Below are positions 6,833 through 15,393 of a stretch of 29,812 nt of DNA, in pieces. The notes below the pieces were generated by a model. The model was given only the letters and a program-made list of their open reading frames with translations, was not told the DNA's origin and did not search any database. Both the position numbers and the translations under genes were made by a program. Origin of the DNA: CAYRTD01 sp964595055 (GTDB lineage: Bacteria; Bacteroidota; Bacteroidia; Bacteroidales; GCA-2748055); contig CAZQOV010000019.1 of the NCBI GenBank assembly GCA_964595055.1, positions 1 to 29,812 of the forward strand. Reading direction: 5' to 3'. Every line of letters begins with the position of its first letter. Position 1 is the stretch's first letter.

Positions 6833-8155
6833 TCATTCCATAAACTGAATTTTCATGATATTCCGGGTTTTATTCCTGATTTTAAAACGATCATCAATCC
6901 GCTGTCCGATAATCCATGCAATATCCTGACCACTGCATAATAACCATACATTTTCTTTTTGCGGAATGGAGAGCTTATTGTCCACAAAAAAATCACTCAG
7001 CTTCTTGGTATTGGCCATTCCAAGCGGATGGAAAAAGTCACCCGGATGCCACTTCCTGATGATGAGCGGAAAATTTAACCTGTCGGCATCAAGACAAGCG
7101 ATGTCGGGATAAGGGGGGATACTGAAATCCTTATTTTCATGGTATTCTATTGAAAGCTTAAGAGGGTTATTGATATATCTCTGCTCTTTGTCGATATAAT
7201 ATTTCTTTTCCTGTGATGGATGTTTGGATTCAATTATTAGCTCTTGCCTGTCTTTTATTAAGCGATGCGTGTCGGAATAAAACTTTTTTCCGGGAATGGA
7301 TTTCAGGCTTTTCCAGATGTCTTTAATTGATGAGGGACTAAAATTTAAATCGCTTAATATTTCATATAACACATATTCGCCAAATTCTTCCTCTAAGAGA
7401 GAGTTGATGGGAATGATATATTGTTTTCCTGATTTGTGAAGTATATATCCTTTTCTTTCTTCAATGTGTTTGAGGTAAACCGACTGAACTTTTGAAAGTT
7501 TATCCATGTTTTCTTCCATGGTTTTTTCAAAGGAAGGATTGATCTCTCTCAACAGTGGAAAAATCTGGTGCCGGATTTTATTGCGAATGTATTTGGTGGA
7601 CAAATTGGAAGTGTCTTCACGCCATGTTATTCCCTGGCGGATTGCATAAGCTTCAATTTTATTCCGGGTAAAATGACTTAAAGGTCTGAGAAGAATTCCA
7701 TTCTTTAGTGGTATTCCAGTTAACCCCCGGATACCTGTTCCTCTTGAGAGATTTATGAAAAAAGTCTCTATCTGGTCGTCCAGATTATGAGCGGTGGCAA
7801 CAAAGTCAAACCCTTTTTCCATTTTCAATTCGTTAAACCAGGTATACCTGAGCTCTCTAGCAGCCATCTGAATAGAGATGTTATTATCCCCGGCATAGGA
7901 TAGGGTATCGAATCTTTTTGAATCAAATGGAATGGAGCAGCGTAAAGAATATTCCTTAACAAATTGCTCATCCTCATCTGATTCTTTGCCTCTAAGGCCA
8001 AAATTACAATGAGCAACCATCAACTCATTGTCCAATTGATTAAACAGGTCAGTCATCACCATACTGTCGATGCCCCCTGATACAGCCAGGATGATCCTAT
8101 GGGAAGGAGTAATGAGATTCCCACTGTACAATTTTTTATAAAATTCTTCGAGCAT
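6833..8155 (-). CDS. tilS: tRNA(Ile)-lysidine synthetase
   Basis: This enzyme modifies the wobble cytidine of the CAU-anticodon tRNA-Ile to lysidine with ATP, so that it reads AUA codons. The PP-loop SGGIDS lies at 26-31, with VAHCNFGLRG and TAHNLDDQIETFF following in the expected order. The region after about 200 matches the substrate-recognition and C-terminal part of longer TilS proteins (440 aa, normal length). The ATG at 8155 lies only about 17 nt downstream of the U-run of an intrinsic terminator. No clean promoter was found in between, so its transcription needs explaining. Confidence 0.95.
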   Translation of the reverse strand: MLEEFYKKLYSGNLITPSHRIILAVSGGIDSMVMTDLFNQLDNELMVAHCNFGLRGKESDEDEQFVKEYSLRCSIPFDSKRFDTLSYAGDNNISIQMAARELRYTWFNELKMEKGFDFVATAHNLDDQIETFFINLSRGTGIRGLTGIPLKNGILLRPLSHFTRNKIEAYAIRQGITWREDTSNLSTKYIRNKIRHQIFPLLREINPSFEKTMEENMDKLSKVQSVYLKHIEERKGYILHKSGKQYIIPINSLLEEEFGEYVLYEILSDLNFSPSSIKDIWKSLKSIPGKKFYSDTHRLIKDRQELIIESKHPSQEKKYYIDKEQRYINNPLKLSIEYHENKDFSIPPYPDIACLDADRLNFPLIIRKWHPGDFFHPLGMANTKKLSDFFVDNKLSIPQKENVWLLCSGQDIAWIIGQRIDDRFKIRNKTRNIMKIQFME

Positions 8156-8171
8156 GGGGATTTTCTTGTAA

Positions 8172-8210
8172 AAATAAAAAAAAGAGGTTGTCCAATGAAG
8201 AACAACCTCT
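8172..8210 (-). terminator. Intrinsic terminator after the M49-like peptidase gene
   Basis: On the minus strand, AGAGGTTGT (8210-8202) pairs perfectly with ACAACCTCT (8191-8183) around a 10-nt loop. An almost unbroken U-run follows down to 8172. It ends the peptidase transcript and sits just before tilS on the same strand. Confidence 0.85.
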
Positions 8211-8262
8211 GAAAAGAATCAACATGTTTTAAACTTGCGGCTATCGCTGCCAACCGTATGCT

Positions 8263-10167
8263 TTATAACCCGATGTAGTTTTTTCCCTGCTCAAAGACCA
8301 AATCAACCGGGATGTCAAGGGTATTTAATTTCCGGATATCGTTAAATAATATATCTCCAACATATCCTTTTTCCTCAATCATTTTCCTGGCAGCTTCATA
8401 ATCACCAAGTCCCTGTATGGTAATAATTTCCCGGGTGAGGTCCTCCATGGCCTTTTTCATTTTTTCAAAATCAATTTTGTAATTGCCATTATCATCTCTT
8501 GTGAATGCCTCTTTTTCCTGAAAATAATTGAATCGGATCATATTTGCTTTACCGTGGGCCGATGAAGCCCCAAATCGAATGGAACGAAATATGCTTGCCA
8601 TGAATGTCACATAATTATCCATCAGATCCGAATCATCCAATTCACCCATTTCTTTTAATTTAGTAACAATATACAAACCTAGGATATCGGCTTTTCCTTC
8701 TTCAATAGGGGTGTAGGCATTACGCAAAGCTTCCCGCACAGTTCCCTTGCCGTTTATTGTATAATCAAGACCCAGACCATGGGCCACTTCATGAAACATG
8801 GTATTTTCAAAAAAGGCATTAAAATCGATGTGCTGTCTCTGATCTTCATGAATCAGAACAATGGAAATAGGCATCAGGATATTCTCAAATTTGTATCGGA
8901 TAGAATTTTTAAGCTGAAGCTTACGACTTCCATAGTTTTTCCTGACTTCAGGATCATTGGGCAGATTAATGGCAATGGTTTTGCTTCCGGCGTTGCAATC
9001 GCCGGCATAAAACACAGCATCATATACATTCAGGTCGGAATCGGTTCCAGGTGTCTCATTTTTAAATCTTTGGGGAACGGGTAATTCTCTTTGCAGCATA
9101 GGAAGAAGTTCTGCCAGGCGTGATATTTTTTCACTCCATTCTTTATCCTTGATCAATATAAAAGATTCATGAGCAGCCTTCAGATTGAAAAGCTGGTCTT
9201 CGTAGTTTTCAATGGGACCAATAATAAAATCCACATCATTTTCCTTCATTTGCATCCATGCTACATCGCTTTCATAATATTCATCGGTCAACATGGCTTC
9301 TGCCCGTTTCTCCAGATATGTTTTAAAGCCTTCATTTTCAGCATAGCCCGCAGCTTCTTTTAATAACTCAGATACTTTTTGCACTTTTTCTTTGTAGGCT
9401 TCATGATACCATACTGTCATGAGCGCTCCTTCATCATTTCGTCGAATCAGGGTATACTGACTGTTTTTATCCGGATCATCAAAAGATTCAAATTCTTCCA
9501 CTGTCATATCGGAGGGATAAAAATTAGCTCCCGAAAATTTCTCTCCGTATCGGGGAAGAAAAGGCACATTATTATTTAATCTTTCCCATGGTCCGTAATT
9601 GATGCGGAATAACTCCTTAAGAGTGTCGTTCTCTGTAGTTTGCATTAATTGTTCTTTATCTCCGTAGGATTGCATCCAGAAAATATCATTCATTATGTCT
9701 GCGGCTTCAAAAAGAACCACCAGCATTCTCTTTTGATCATCCGAAAGATGGCTGATATCTGTAGTTAAGGTGACTTTATTGAATTTTTCAAGCTTATTTC
9801 GAAATATTCTTTCCTGGGTCATTAGTACAACTGAACTTTCTACATTGGGACCTATTAATATCAGATTTCCGTCTTCTTTTTCATAACGGAATACAATTTC
9901 AGAAACAGTCTCTGTATCATCTATTTCTGCCTTTATTAAATAATAGCTATCATTGATTTCTGTGATATCGTAGGAATAGGGATTTCCATTAATAAATACT
10001 TTTGAACGTTCAAAGCGGACGGATATTTCATTTGATTCGGTAATCATCTCTACCTGCGGAGTAGTTTGACTACCGTAGAAGCTCTTGTTTAAAAATTCAA
10101 GATTACGCTGGCAAGCATTGATTACCAGTAATATGATTATAGAAAAAATCAATACGAATTTATTCAT
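8263..10167 (-). CDS. M49 (dipeptidyl-peptidase III-like) lipoprotein peptidase
   Basis: A hydrophobic N-terminus ends in the lipobox LVINAC (Cys19), so the protein is probably lipid-anchored in the cell envelope. The zinc-binding HEVAH is at 459-463 and the second motif EEGKAD is at 489-494. Their spacing and order are those of family M49. Classical DPP III enzymes have a six-residue HELLGH. A five-residue form has been reported for some bacterial members (Caldithrix abyssi, HEISH), and this protein belongs with those. The expected activity is removal of N-terminal dipeptides from peptides, but the substrate cannot be read from the sequence. The 634-aa length fits the family. It lies 118 nt downstream of proS on the same strand and is followed by a strong terminator. 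Confidence 0.82.
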   Translation of the reverse strand: MNKFVLIFSIIILLVINACQRNLEFLNKSFYGSQTTPQVEMITESNEISVRFERSKVFINGNPYSYDITEINDSYYLIKAEIDDTETVSEIVFRYEKEDGNLILIGPNVESSVVLMTQERIFRNKLEKFNKVTLTTDISHLSDDQKRMLVVLFEAADIMNDIFWMQSYGDKEQLMQTTENDTLKELFRINYGPWERLNNNVPFLPRYGEKFSGANFYPSDMTVEEFESFDDPDKNSQYTLIRRNDEGALMTVWYHEAYKEKVQKVSELLKEAAGYAENEGFKTYLEKRAEAMLTDEYYESDVAWMQMKENDVDFIIGPIENYEDQLFNLKAAHESFILIKDKEWSEKISRLAELLPMLQRELPVPQRFKNETPGTDSDLNVYDAVFYAGDCNAGSKTIAINLPNDPEVRKNYGSRKLQLKNSIRYKFENILMPISIVLIHEDQRQHIDFNAFFENTMFHEVAHGLGLDYTINGKGTVREALRNAYTPIEEGKADILGLYIVTKLKEMGELDDSDLMDNYVTFMASIFRSIRFGASSAHGKANMIRFNYFQEKEAFTRDDNGNYKIDFEKMKKAMEDLTREIITIQGLGDYEAARKMIEEKGYVGDILFNDIRKLNTLDIPVDLVFEQGKNYIGL

Positions 10168-10285
10168 ATTTCTCAGCTTTAAAGATTTCTTCGAAATTAA
10201 GGGAAATCAGTTTAAATAGAAAATGCTCACCGATGTTTTTTAACTGCAAATAAGAGAATTAACAAAAGACTTTCAAAAAGCTCTA

Positions 10286-11761
10286 TTAATATGCTCTGGC
10301 GAATAAAACTTTTTGGGTGGCCTTTTTACCGGAATAAACACATCTCCCCTCATCATTTGGCGGGTTCATGGGAATTAACCGGATGGTAGCCCTTGTTTCA
10401 TTTTTTATCTTTTCTTCCGTTTCTGGGGTGCCATCCCACCAGGCAGAAATGAACCCTCCTTTATTTTCTATTACATCAATAAATTCATCCCATGAATTTA
10501 CATCGGTAGTGTTATTTTCTCTGAATTCAAGGGATTTCTTGAGGATATTTTGCTGAATATCAACGAGAAGTTCAGTAATATATTCTTCAATCCCTTCCTG
10601 GGGGCGAAGGTTTTTTTCCATGCTATCTCTTCGGGCTACTTCAATGGTGCCATTTTCTAAATCTCTTGGACCTAATGCCAGTCTTACAGGAATACCTTTT
10701 AATTCATATTCGGCAAATTTCCATCCCGGTTTATGAGTATCCCTGTCATCAAATTTTACCGAGATTCCTGATGCTTCAAGCTTAGATTTAATTATAAGGG
10801 CTTTTTCAGAAATGGCCGAGAGCTGCGATTCTTTTTTATATATGGGCACAATTACCACCTGAATAGGAGCAAGTTTAGGGGGGAGAATTAAACCATTATC
10901 ATCAGAATGAGCCATCACGAGAGCTCCCATAAGACGGGTGGATACGCCCCAGGAAGTAGCCCAAACATATTCTTGTTTGCCTTCTTTACTGGTGAATCGA
11001 ACATCAAAAGCCTTGGCGAAATTTTGTCCCAGAAAATGCGAGGTTCCAGCCTGTAAAGCTTTACCATCTTGCATTAAGGCTTCAATACAATAAGTGTCAA
11101 GTGCACCGGCGAATTTTTCATTTTCTGTTTTCATTCCTTTAATGACTGGTATAGCCATCCATTCCTCTGCAAATTTTGCGTATACCTCAAGGATTTTCAG
11201 GGTTTCTTCAACAGCTTCTTCCCGGGTGGCATGTGCGGTATGTCCTTCCTGCCAGAGAAATTCTGCGGTACGCAGGAACAGTCTTGTTCTCATTTCCCAA
11301 CGTACAACATTTGCCCATTGGTTTATGAGGAGGGGAAGATCCCGATAAGACTGGATCCAGTTTTTATAGGTATTCCAAATAATTGTTTCTGATGTTGGTC
11401 TTATGATGAGCTCTTCTTCAAGTTTAGCATCAGGATCAACGGTTACCCCTCCTTCTTCTTCATCATTTTTTAACCTGTAATGTGTAACTATCGCACATTC
11501 CTTGGCAAAGCCTTCAACATGGTCGGCTTCTTTACTGAAAAATGATTTTGGGATGAAAAGGGGGAAATAAGCATTTTGATGTCCCGTATCTTTAAACATT
11601 TTATCGAGAACTGATTGCATCTTTTCCCATATGGCATAACCATAGGGTTTAATCACCATGCAGCCTCTTACTGCCGAATATTCAGCAAGATCAGCTTTAA
11701 TCACGAGATCATTATACCACTGTGCGTAATTTTCTTGTTTTGATGTTAGCGCCTTTGCCAT
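10286..11761 (-). CDS. proS: Prolyl-tRNA synthetase (archaeal/eukaryotic type)
   Basis: This enzyme charges tRNA-Pro. The class II elements are visible: RPTSE at 121-125, RWEMR at 154-158 and TAEFLWQEGHTAH at about 165-177. The anticodon-binding domain follows (VVIVPIYKKE onward), with a C-terminal extension ending in a conserved tyrosine. At 491 aa and without the insertion/editing domain between motifs 2 and 3, it is the archaeal/eukaryotic-like form common in Bacteroidota, not the E. coli form of about 570 aa. It is the first gene on this minus-strand stretch and is divergent from the lipoprotein gene at 12071. Confidence 0.96.
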   Translation of the reverse strand: MAKALTSKQENYAQWYNDLVIKADLAEYSAVRGCMVIKPYGYAIWEKMQSVLDKMFKDTGHQNAYFPLFIPKSFFSKEADHVEGFAKECAIVTHYRLKNDEEEGGVTVDPDAKLEEELIIRPTSETIIWNTYKNWIQSYRDLPLLINQWANVVRWEMRTRLFLRTAEFLWQEGHTAHATREEAVEETLKILEVYAKFAEEWMAIPVIKGMKTENEKFAGALDTYCIEALMQDGKALQAGTSHFLGQNFAKAFDVRFTSKEGKQEYVWATSWGVSTRLMGALVMAHSDDNGLILPPKLAPIQVVIVPIYKKESQLSAISEKALIIKSKLEASGISVKFDDRDTHKPGWKFAEYELKGIPVRLALGPRDLENGTIEVARRDSMEKNLRPQEGIEEYITELLVDIQQNILKKSLEFRENNTTDVNSWDEFIDVIENKGGFISAWWDGTPETEEKIKNETRATIRLIPMNPPNDEGRCVYSGKKATQKVLFARAY

Positions 11762-12070
11762 TCGTTCGTAATTTAAAGAAACGCAAATTAAGGAAATAAT
11801 ATCTTTATACTGAAATGATTTGTTTCAATTTATTTATTTTTTTACCAGGATACAATAAATATAGCAGACAAGAACTGAAACCCGCTGTTATTAAAATGCG
11901 GTTTTATTTTGCTTTTCCTGCTGAATAATGTATTTTGGTACTCGAAAAATTTCCATTTGGTGTTAAAAATATAAGCTTGTTTGAATTTGGTATGGAATTT
12001 GTTTTGTATTCGAACAAAGAGTTATTTAAACACAAAACCTAAAGCGTATTAATCCGACAGGAGGTACATC
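11762..12070. other. 309-bp divergent intergenic region between proS and the low-complexity lipoprotein gene
   Basis: This AT-rich stretch must hold the promoters of both flanking genes, but I found no clean -33/-7 pair. CCGC (11882-11885) and GCGG (11898-11901), flanked by AAA and TTTT with one bulged C, form a weak hairpin followed by T-rich sequence. It resembles an eroded plus-strand terminator with no gene before it. No ORF of note was seen. Confidence 0.4.
12059..12065 (+). promoter_or_regulatory. Strong Shine-Dalgarno site
   Basis: AGGAGGT lies 5 nt before the ATG at 12071 and is a near-perfect complement of the 16S 3' end. Most genes in this window have no such site, as is normal in Bacteroidota, so it stands out and fixes the start of the following gene. 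Confidence 0.7.
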
Positions 12071-13684
12071 ATGAAAGCAATTACAAACATATTATTAGGC
12101 ACATCTATATTCCTAGCTTCTTGTTCTTCCGGTTTCTATGCGGATTCGGGCAATTATGATGATGCATATTATGTACCTGCTCCTTCATCAGAGGTTGTTG
12201 TTACAGAAAAGATCGTTACAGAATCTCCGGTGAATGACCAGGCTATAAACCCGAGGGACGTCGAAAGGACAGCTCCCATGACATCTGATCAAACCCAGGT
12301 TGGCGATGATGGATTGACCGACTATGAAAGGTATAAATTGCAGAAAGAAGCCGAAATGCTTGGGGAGAATTACGATGAAACTGAATTTTATGATGATGCA
12401 CAGCCTTATGACACCACAATTAATGAGCAAGCTTACCGGGATGGATATTCTGAAGATGATGAAGCAGATGTGGTAATTAATAATTACTATTATAATGATC
12501 GCCCTTACGATTATTATTATTCATCAAGAATTCGCAGATTTCACAGGCCATATTATGGATGGGATTATTACGACCCGTTTTACTCGGATTATTACTGGTA
12601 CGATTATAATCCAATTCACTGGGGTGTGAGTTTAACCATCGGTTCCATGTGGAATCCTTACCGGCCGTCTTACTATTCCCCGTTTAGTTATGGATACTAT
12701 GATTACTATGACTTTTACCGTCCATGGCACAGCCCTTATTATGGCGGAGGATGGTGGAATTCGTATTCGTACAGGCCTTATTATGGTTCCTATTATAGCG
12801 GGTATTATCATGGATTTTATGATGGTTATTATTCCAATTATTATGCCTACAGGACCCCCACACAAAGTTATGCAGGTTACGGCCACAGGACTTCAAGAGC
12901 TGCCTATTCACCATCGGTGGCCAGAGCAAGAACGGGTGACCAAAAGGCATCAACCTATTCCGTTAGCGACCGAAGAGGAGGTAATCGTTCATCTGCAGTG
13001 CGGTCAGCAGAAAGACCCGATGAAAGGTCCGTTACAAGATCAAGCACACGGACGGTAGACAGAACCCGAAATGCTTCAACTGTCAGACCAGAGACCCGAA
13101 CAGCCAGGTCAAGTTCTGATGTAAGAAGAAGTGCTTCAAGAACAATTGACCGAAGCAATGTTCGATCAAGTGAAACCAGACGTGCTTATGACAGACCGAC
13201 AAGCCGTGATTATTCACCTATGTATTCAAGACCAAGAACTACTTCTACTCCTGAATATAACCGGTCAAGATCAAGCTCTGAAAGTAAAAGCAGATATACC
13301 CGACCCTCTTCAAGCAGCAGAAACACCTATACAAGGCCTTCTTCAAGCAGCAGGAGTTCTTCATATACAAGACCTTCTACTTCAAGAAGCAGTACGTATA
13401 ATCGTCCTTCCAGTTCCTCAAGAAGTAGTTTTAGCAGATCAAGCAGCTCAGGAAGCCGATCATATAGTACGCCTTCAAGAAGTTCAAGGTCATATTCAAC
13501 CCCTTCAAGAAGTTCGAGAAGCAGCAGCTACAGCAGTCCTTCAAGCAGCTCACGGAGCAGCAGCTACAGCAGTCCTTCAAGCAGCTCACGGAGCAGCAGC
13601 TATAGCCGTTCTTCAAGCAGTTCTTCCAGAAGTAGCAGTACTCGCAGCAGTAGCTCGAGCTCAAGAGGTGGCGGAAGAAGATAA
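12071..13684 (+). CDS. Low-complexity lipoprotein: Tyr-rich middle, Arg/Ser-rich tail
   Basis: The function is unknown. The N-terminus is a lipoprotein signal with lipobox FLASC (Cys18). Residues 19-138 are acidic. Residues about 139-270 are extremely rich in Tyr with Gly, Trp and Pro. Residues about 273-537 are dominated by Arg, Ser and Thr and end in many SRSSS-type units, including two exact copies of a 36-bp (12-residue) repeat near residues 484-507. The domains therefore run from acidic to aromatic to strongly basic. It could be an envelope or surface structural protein that binds polyanions or self-assembles; this is inference. The start is fixed by a strong Shine-Dalgarno site. A terminator follows at 13702, so the porin gene downstream is probably a separate unit. 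Confidence 0.8.
   Translation: MKAITNILLGTSIFLASCSSGFYADSGNYDDAYYVPAPSSEVVVTEKIVTESPVNDQAINPRDVERTAPMTSDQTQVGDDGLTDYERYKLQKEAEMLGENYDETEFYDDAQPYDTTINEQAYRDGYSEDDEADVVINNYYYNDRPYDYYYSSRIRRFHRPYYGWDYYDPFYSDYYWYDYNPIHWGVSLTIGSMWNPYRPSYYSPFSYGYYDYYDFYRPWHSPYYGGGWWNSYSYRPYYGSYYSGYYHGFYDGYYSNYYAYRTPTQSYAGYGHRTSRAAYSPSVARARTGDQKASTYSVSDRRGGNRSSAVRSAERPDERSVTRSSTRTVDRTRNASTVRPETRTARSSSDVRRSASRTIDRSNVRSSETRRAYDRPTSRDYSPMYSRPRTTSTPEYNRSRSSSESKSRYTRPSSSSRNTYTRPSSSSRSSSYTRPSTSRSSTYNRPSSSSRSSFSRSSSSGSRSYSTPSRSSRSYSTPSRSSRSSSYSSPSSSSRSSSYSSPSSSSRSSSYSRSSSSSSRSSSTRSSSSSSRGGGRR
13521..13592 (+). repeat. Two exact tandem 36-bp coding repeats
   Basis: The 36-bp unit starting GCAGCAGCTACAGCAGTCCT occurs exactly at 13521-13556 and 13557-13592. 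A diverged third copy begins at 13593. It encodes the 12-residue unit SSSYSSPSSSSR in the lipoprotein tail. Exact identity points to a recent duplication, and copy number may vary between strains. Confidence 0.85.
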
Positions 13685-13701
13685 GTAAAACCAGATATAC
13701 A

Positions 13702-13728
13702 GGTCCCGCAGTCAGCGGGATCTTTTTT
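13702..13728 (+). terminator. Intrinsic terminator after the low-complexity lipoprotein gene
   Basis: GGTCCCGC (13702-13709) pairs with GCGGGATC (13715-13722), including one G-U pair, around the 5-nt loop AGTCA. Six T residues follow at 13723-13728. Confidence 0.88.
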
Positions 13729-13748
13729 AATGATTAAACTTTAAAAAA

Positions 13749-15224
13749 ATGAAACGCTATATAGGTATAGTAACTGGATTATTATTTCTAAGTACAGGCT
13801 TTATTAAAGCACAAAATGAGGTTGATGCACTGCGATATTCTCAGAATTTTCATGTTGGAACGGCCAGATCCCTGGGTTTGGGTGGTGCCATTGGCGCAGT
13901 TGGTGGTGATTTTACCTCTCTTTCGGTAAATCCCGCGGGTATCGGATTATATCGTGGATCGGAGATGACATTTTCACCTGCACTTTACTGGAACAACTCG
14001 ACTTCTGACTTTCTTGACAACAATTATACAGAAGAGAAATACAACGTTAATCTGGGAAATTTCGGTTTTGTTTTCAATAACAAGACAGGGAAAGAAAAAG
14101 GCTGGATAGGGACCAATTTTGGATTTGGCTATAATCGCTTGAATAACTTTCACCGGGAAGTCTTTATGCGGGGTATTCAAAATAACAGCTCTTACCTGGA
14201 TAATTTTGTTTATTACGCGGATGACCTTCCATCCGAAGACCTGGATCCCTTTTATGAACAACTTGCCTGGGATACGTATATGATTGACTGGGATGAAAAC
14301 AATAACGAATATTTTAATGATTTCGCCGATGCCGGATACGGACAAGTTCAGGAGCGCACCCTTAAATCAAAGGGCTCTTTAGGGGAGTATCTTCTGTCTT
14401 TTGGAGCAAATTATAATCACCGATTATACCTTGGAGCAACGGTTGGAATTAACCGGGTGAATTTTGAACAAACGGTGATCCATTTTGAAGACGATCCTTT
14501 GGATGAGATTAATTTTACGCAAAACTTTAGATTTGAAGAATATCTTTCCACCAGGGGAACCGGTTATAATTTAAAGCTGGGTGCTATTGTGCGTCCCGCT
14601 AATTTTCTCAGGCTTGGGGCATCTTTTCATCTTCCAACCTTCTATTACCTGAAGGATGAGTTTGAAAATACCATGGAAGCCTACATTGATAATGAAAACC
14701 TCAATCCTGAAGAAGGTATTGAAAATCCAATGATTGCATCATCCGGTCTGGGAGACTACCGTTACAGGTTAAGAACTCCGGCAAAGGCAATTGGTAGTGC
14801 GGTGGTTAACTTTGGAAACGTTGGTCTTTTTAGTGTAGATTATGAATTTGTTAATTACCAGAATGCCGATCTTAGTGCCAGCGATTATAATTTCAGGACT
14901 GAGAATGATGATATAGAAAATATCTACAAGGCGGCACACAACCTCCGGTTTGGCGGAGAATTGAGGTTTGGTCCTCTTTATTTCAGGGGGGGATATGCTT
15001 TTTATGATTCTCCCTTTGCAACCGAACAAAGCAACATTAATTCCAACAGGAATATCATTTCAGCCGGAATGGGAATACGCAACCAGTTCTTTTTTATGGA
15101 TGCAGGTTTCAGACATTCCAGACAACAGGAACCGTATTATCTGTATGTGCCCGGTATTGTTGATCCTGCCGTAAATACAAGCAATGCAAATACTGTGCAG
15201 GTAACATTTGGGTTCAGATTTTAA
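13749..15224 (+). CDS. FadL/OMPP1-type outer membrane transport protein
   Basis: This is a predicted outer-membrane beta-barrel. A signal peptide ends at about residue 21 (IKA, then Q). The region GTARSLGLGGAIGAVGGDF, then SVNPAGIGLYRGSEM, is the N-terminal signature of FadL-like channels. Alternating polar/hydrophobic strands continue to a C-terminal Phe (VTFGFRF), as expected for barrel insertion. The length of 491 aa fits. In Bacteroidota such proteins are sometimes labelled hemin receptors without proof. The likely role is uptake of hydrophobic compounds, but the substrate is unknown. It starts 20 nt after the previous gene's terminator and ends at its own terminator. Confidence 0.85.
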   Translation: MKRYIGIVTGLLFLSTGFIKAQNEVDALRYSQNFHVGTARSLGLGGAIGAVGGDFTSLSVNPAGIGLYRGSEMTFSPALYWNNSTSDFLDNNYTEEKYNVNLGNFGFVFNNKTGKEKGWIGTNFGFGYNRLNNFHREVFMRGIQNNSSYLDNFVYYADDLPSEDLDPFYEQLAWDTYMIDWDENNNEYFNDFADAGYGQVQERTLKSKGSLGEYLLSFGANYNHRLYLGATVGINRVNFEQTVIHFEDDPLDEINFTQNFRFEEYLSTRGTGYNLKLGAIVRPANFLRLGASFHLPTFYYLKDEFENTMEAYIDNENLNPEEGIENPMIASSGLGDYRYRLRTPAKAIGSAVVNFGNVGLFSVDYEFVNYQNADLSASDYNFRTENDDIENIYKAAHNLRFGGELRFGPLYFRGGYAFYDSPFATEQSNINSNRNIISAGMGIRNQFFFMDAGFRHSRQQEPYYLYVPGIVDPAVNTSNANTVQVTFGFRF

Positions 15225-15248
15225 TGGATTTTTTATAAAAATATATCC

Positions 15249-15296
15249 CCCCCGGCCCAAAAAGCTTTTTGCTTTAATTGCCGGGGGTAGGTTTTT
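15249..15296 (+). terminator. Intrinsic terminator after the FadL-type gene
   Basis: CCCCCGGC (15249-15256) pairs with GCCGGGGG (15280-15287). Inside it is a second stem, AAAGC (15261-15265) with GCTTT (15271-15275). A T-run follows at 15292-15296. It may also act on the converging WbqC-family gene. Confidence 0.82.
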
Positions 15297-15393
15297 ATAT
15301 GATGTGTCCGTAATTTCGGATTTCTGTCCGGGAAGTTAAACCTTAATTCGTGTACAAAAAATATTCGGGTAGGTTTTTGTTGCTTTTAACATT

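Noticed and set aside
8779..9084. 101-codon plus-strand ORF antisense to the M49-like peptidase
   Set aside because: It is a shadow of a strongly supported gene with catalytic motifs on the other strand.
13521..13620. Regular repeats that might suggest a CRISPR array
   Set aside because: The units are directly abutting, in frame with the lipoprotein and without spacers, so they are coding tandem repeats.
13131..13688. 185-codon plus-strand ORF inside the lipoprotein gene
   Set aside because: It is a frame-shifted reading of the Ser/Arg repeat region, rich in Ala, Gln and Leu only because AGC/CAG-type repeats are open in all frames.
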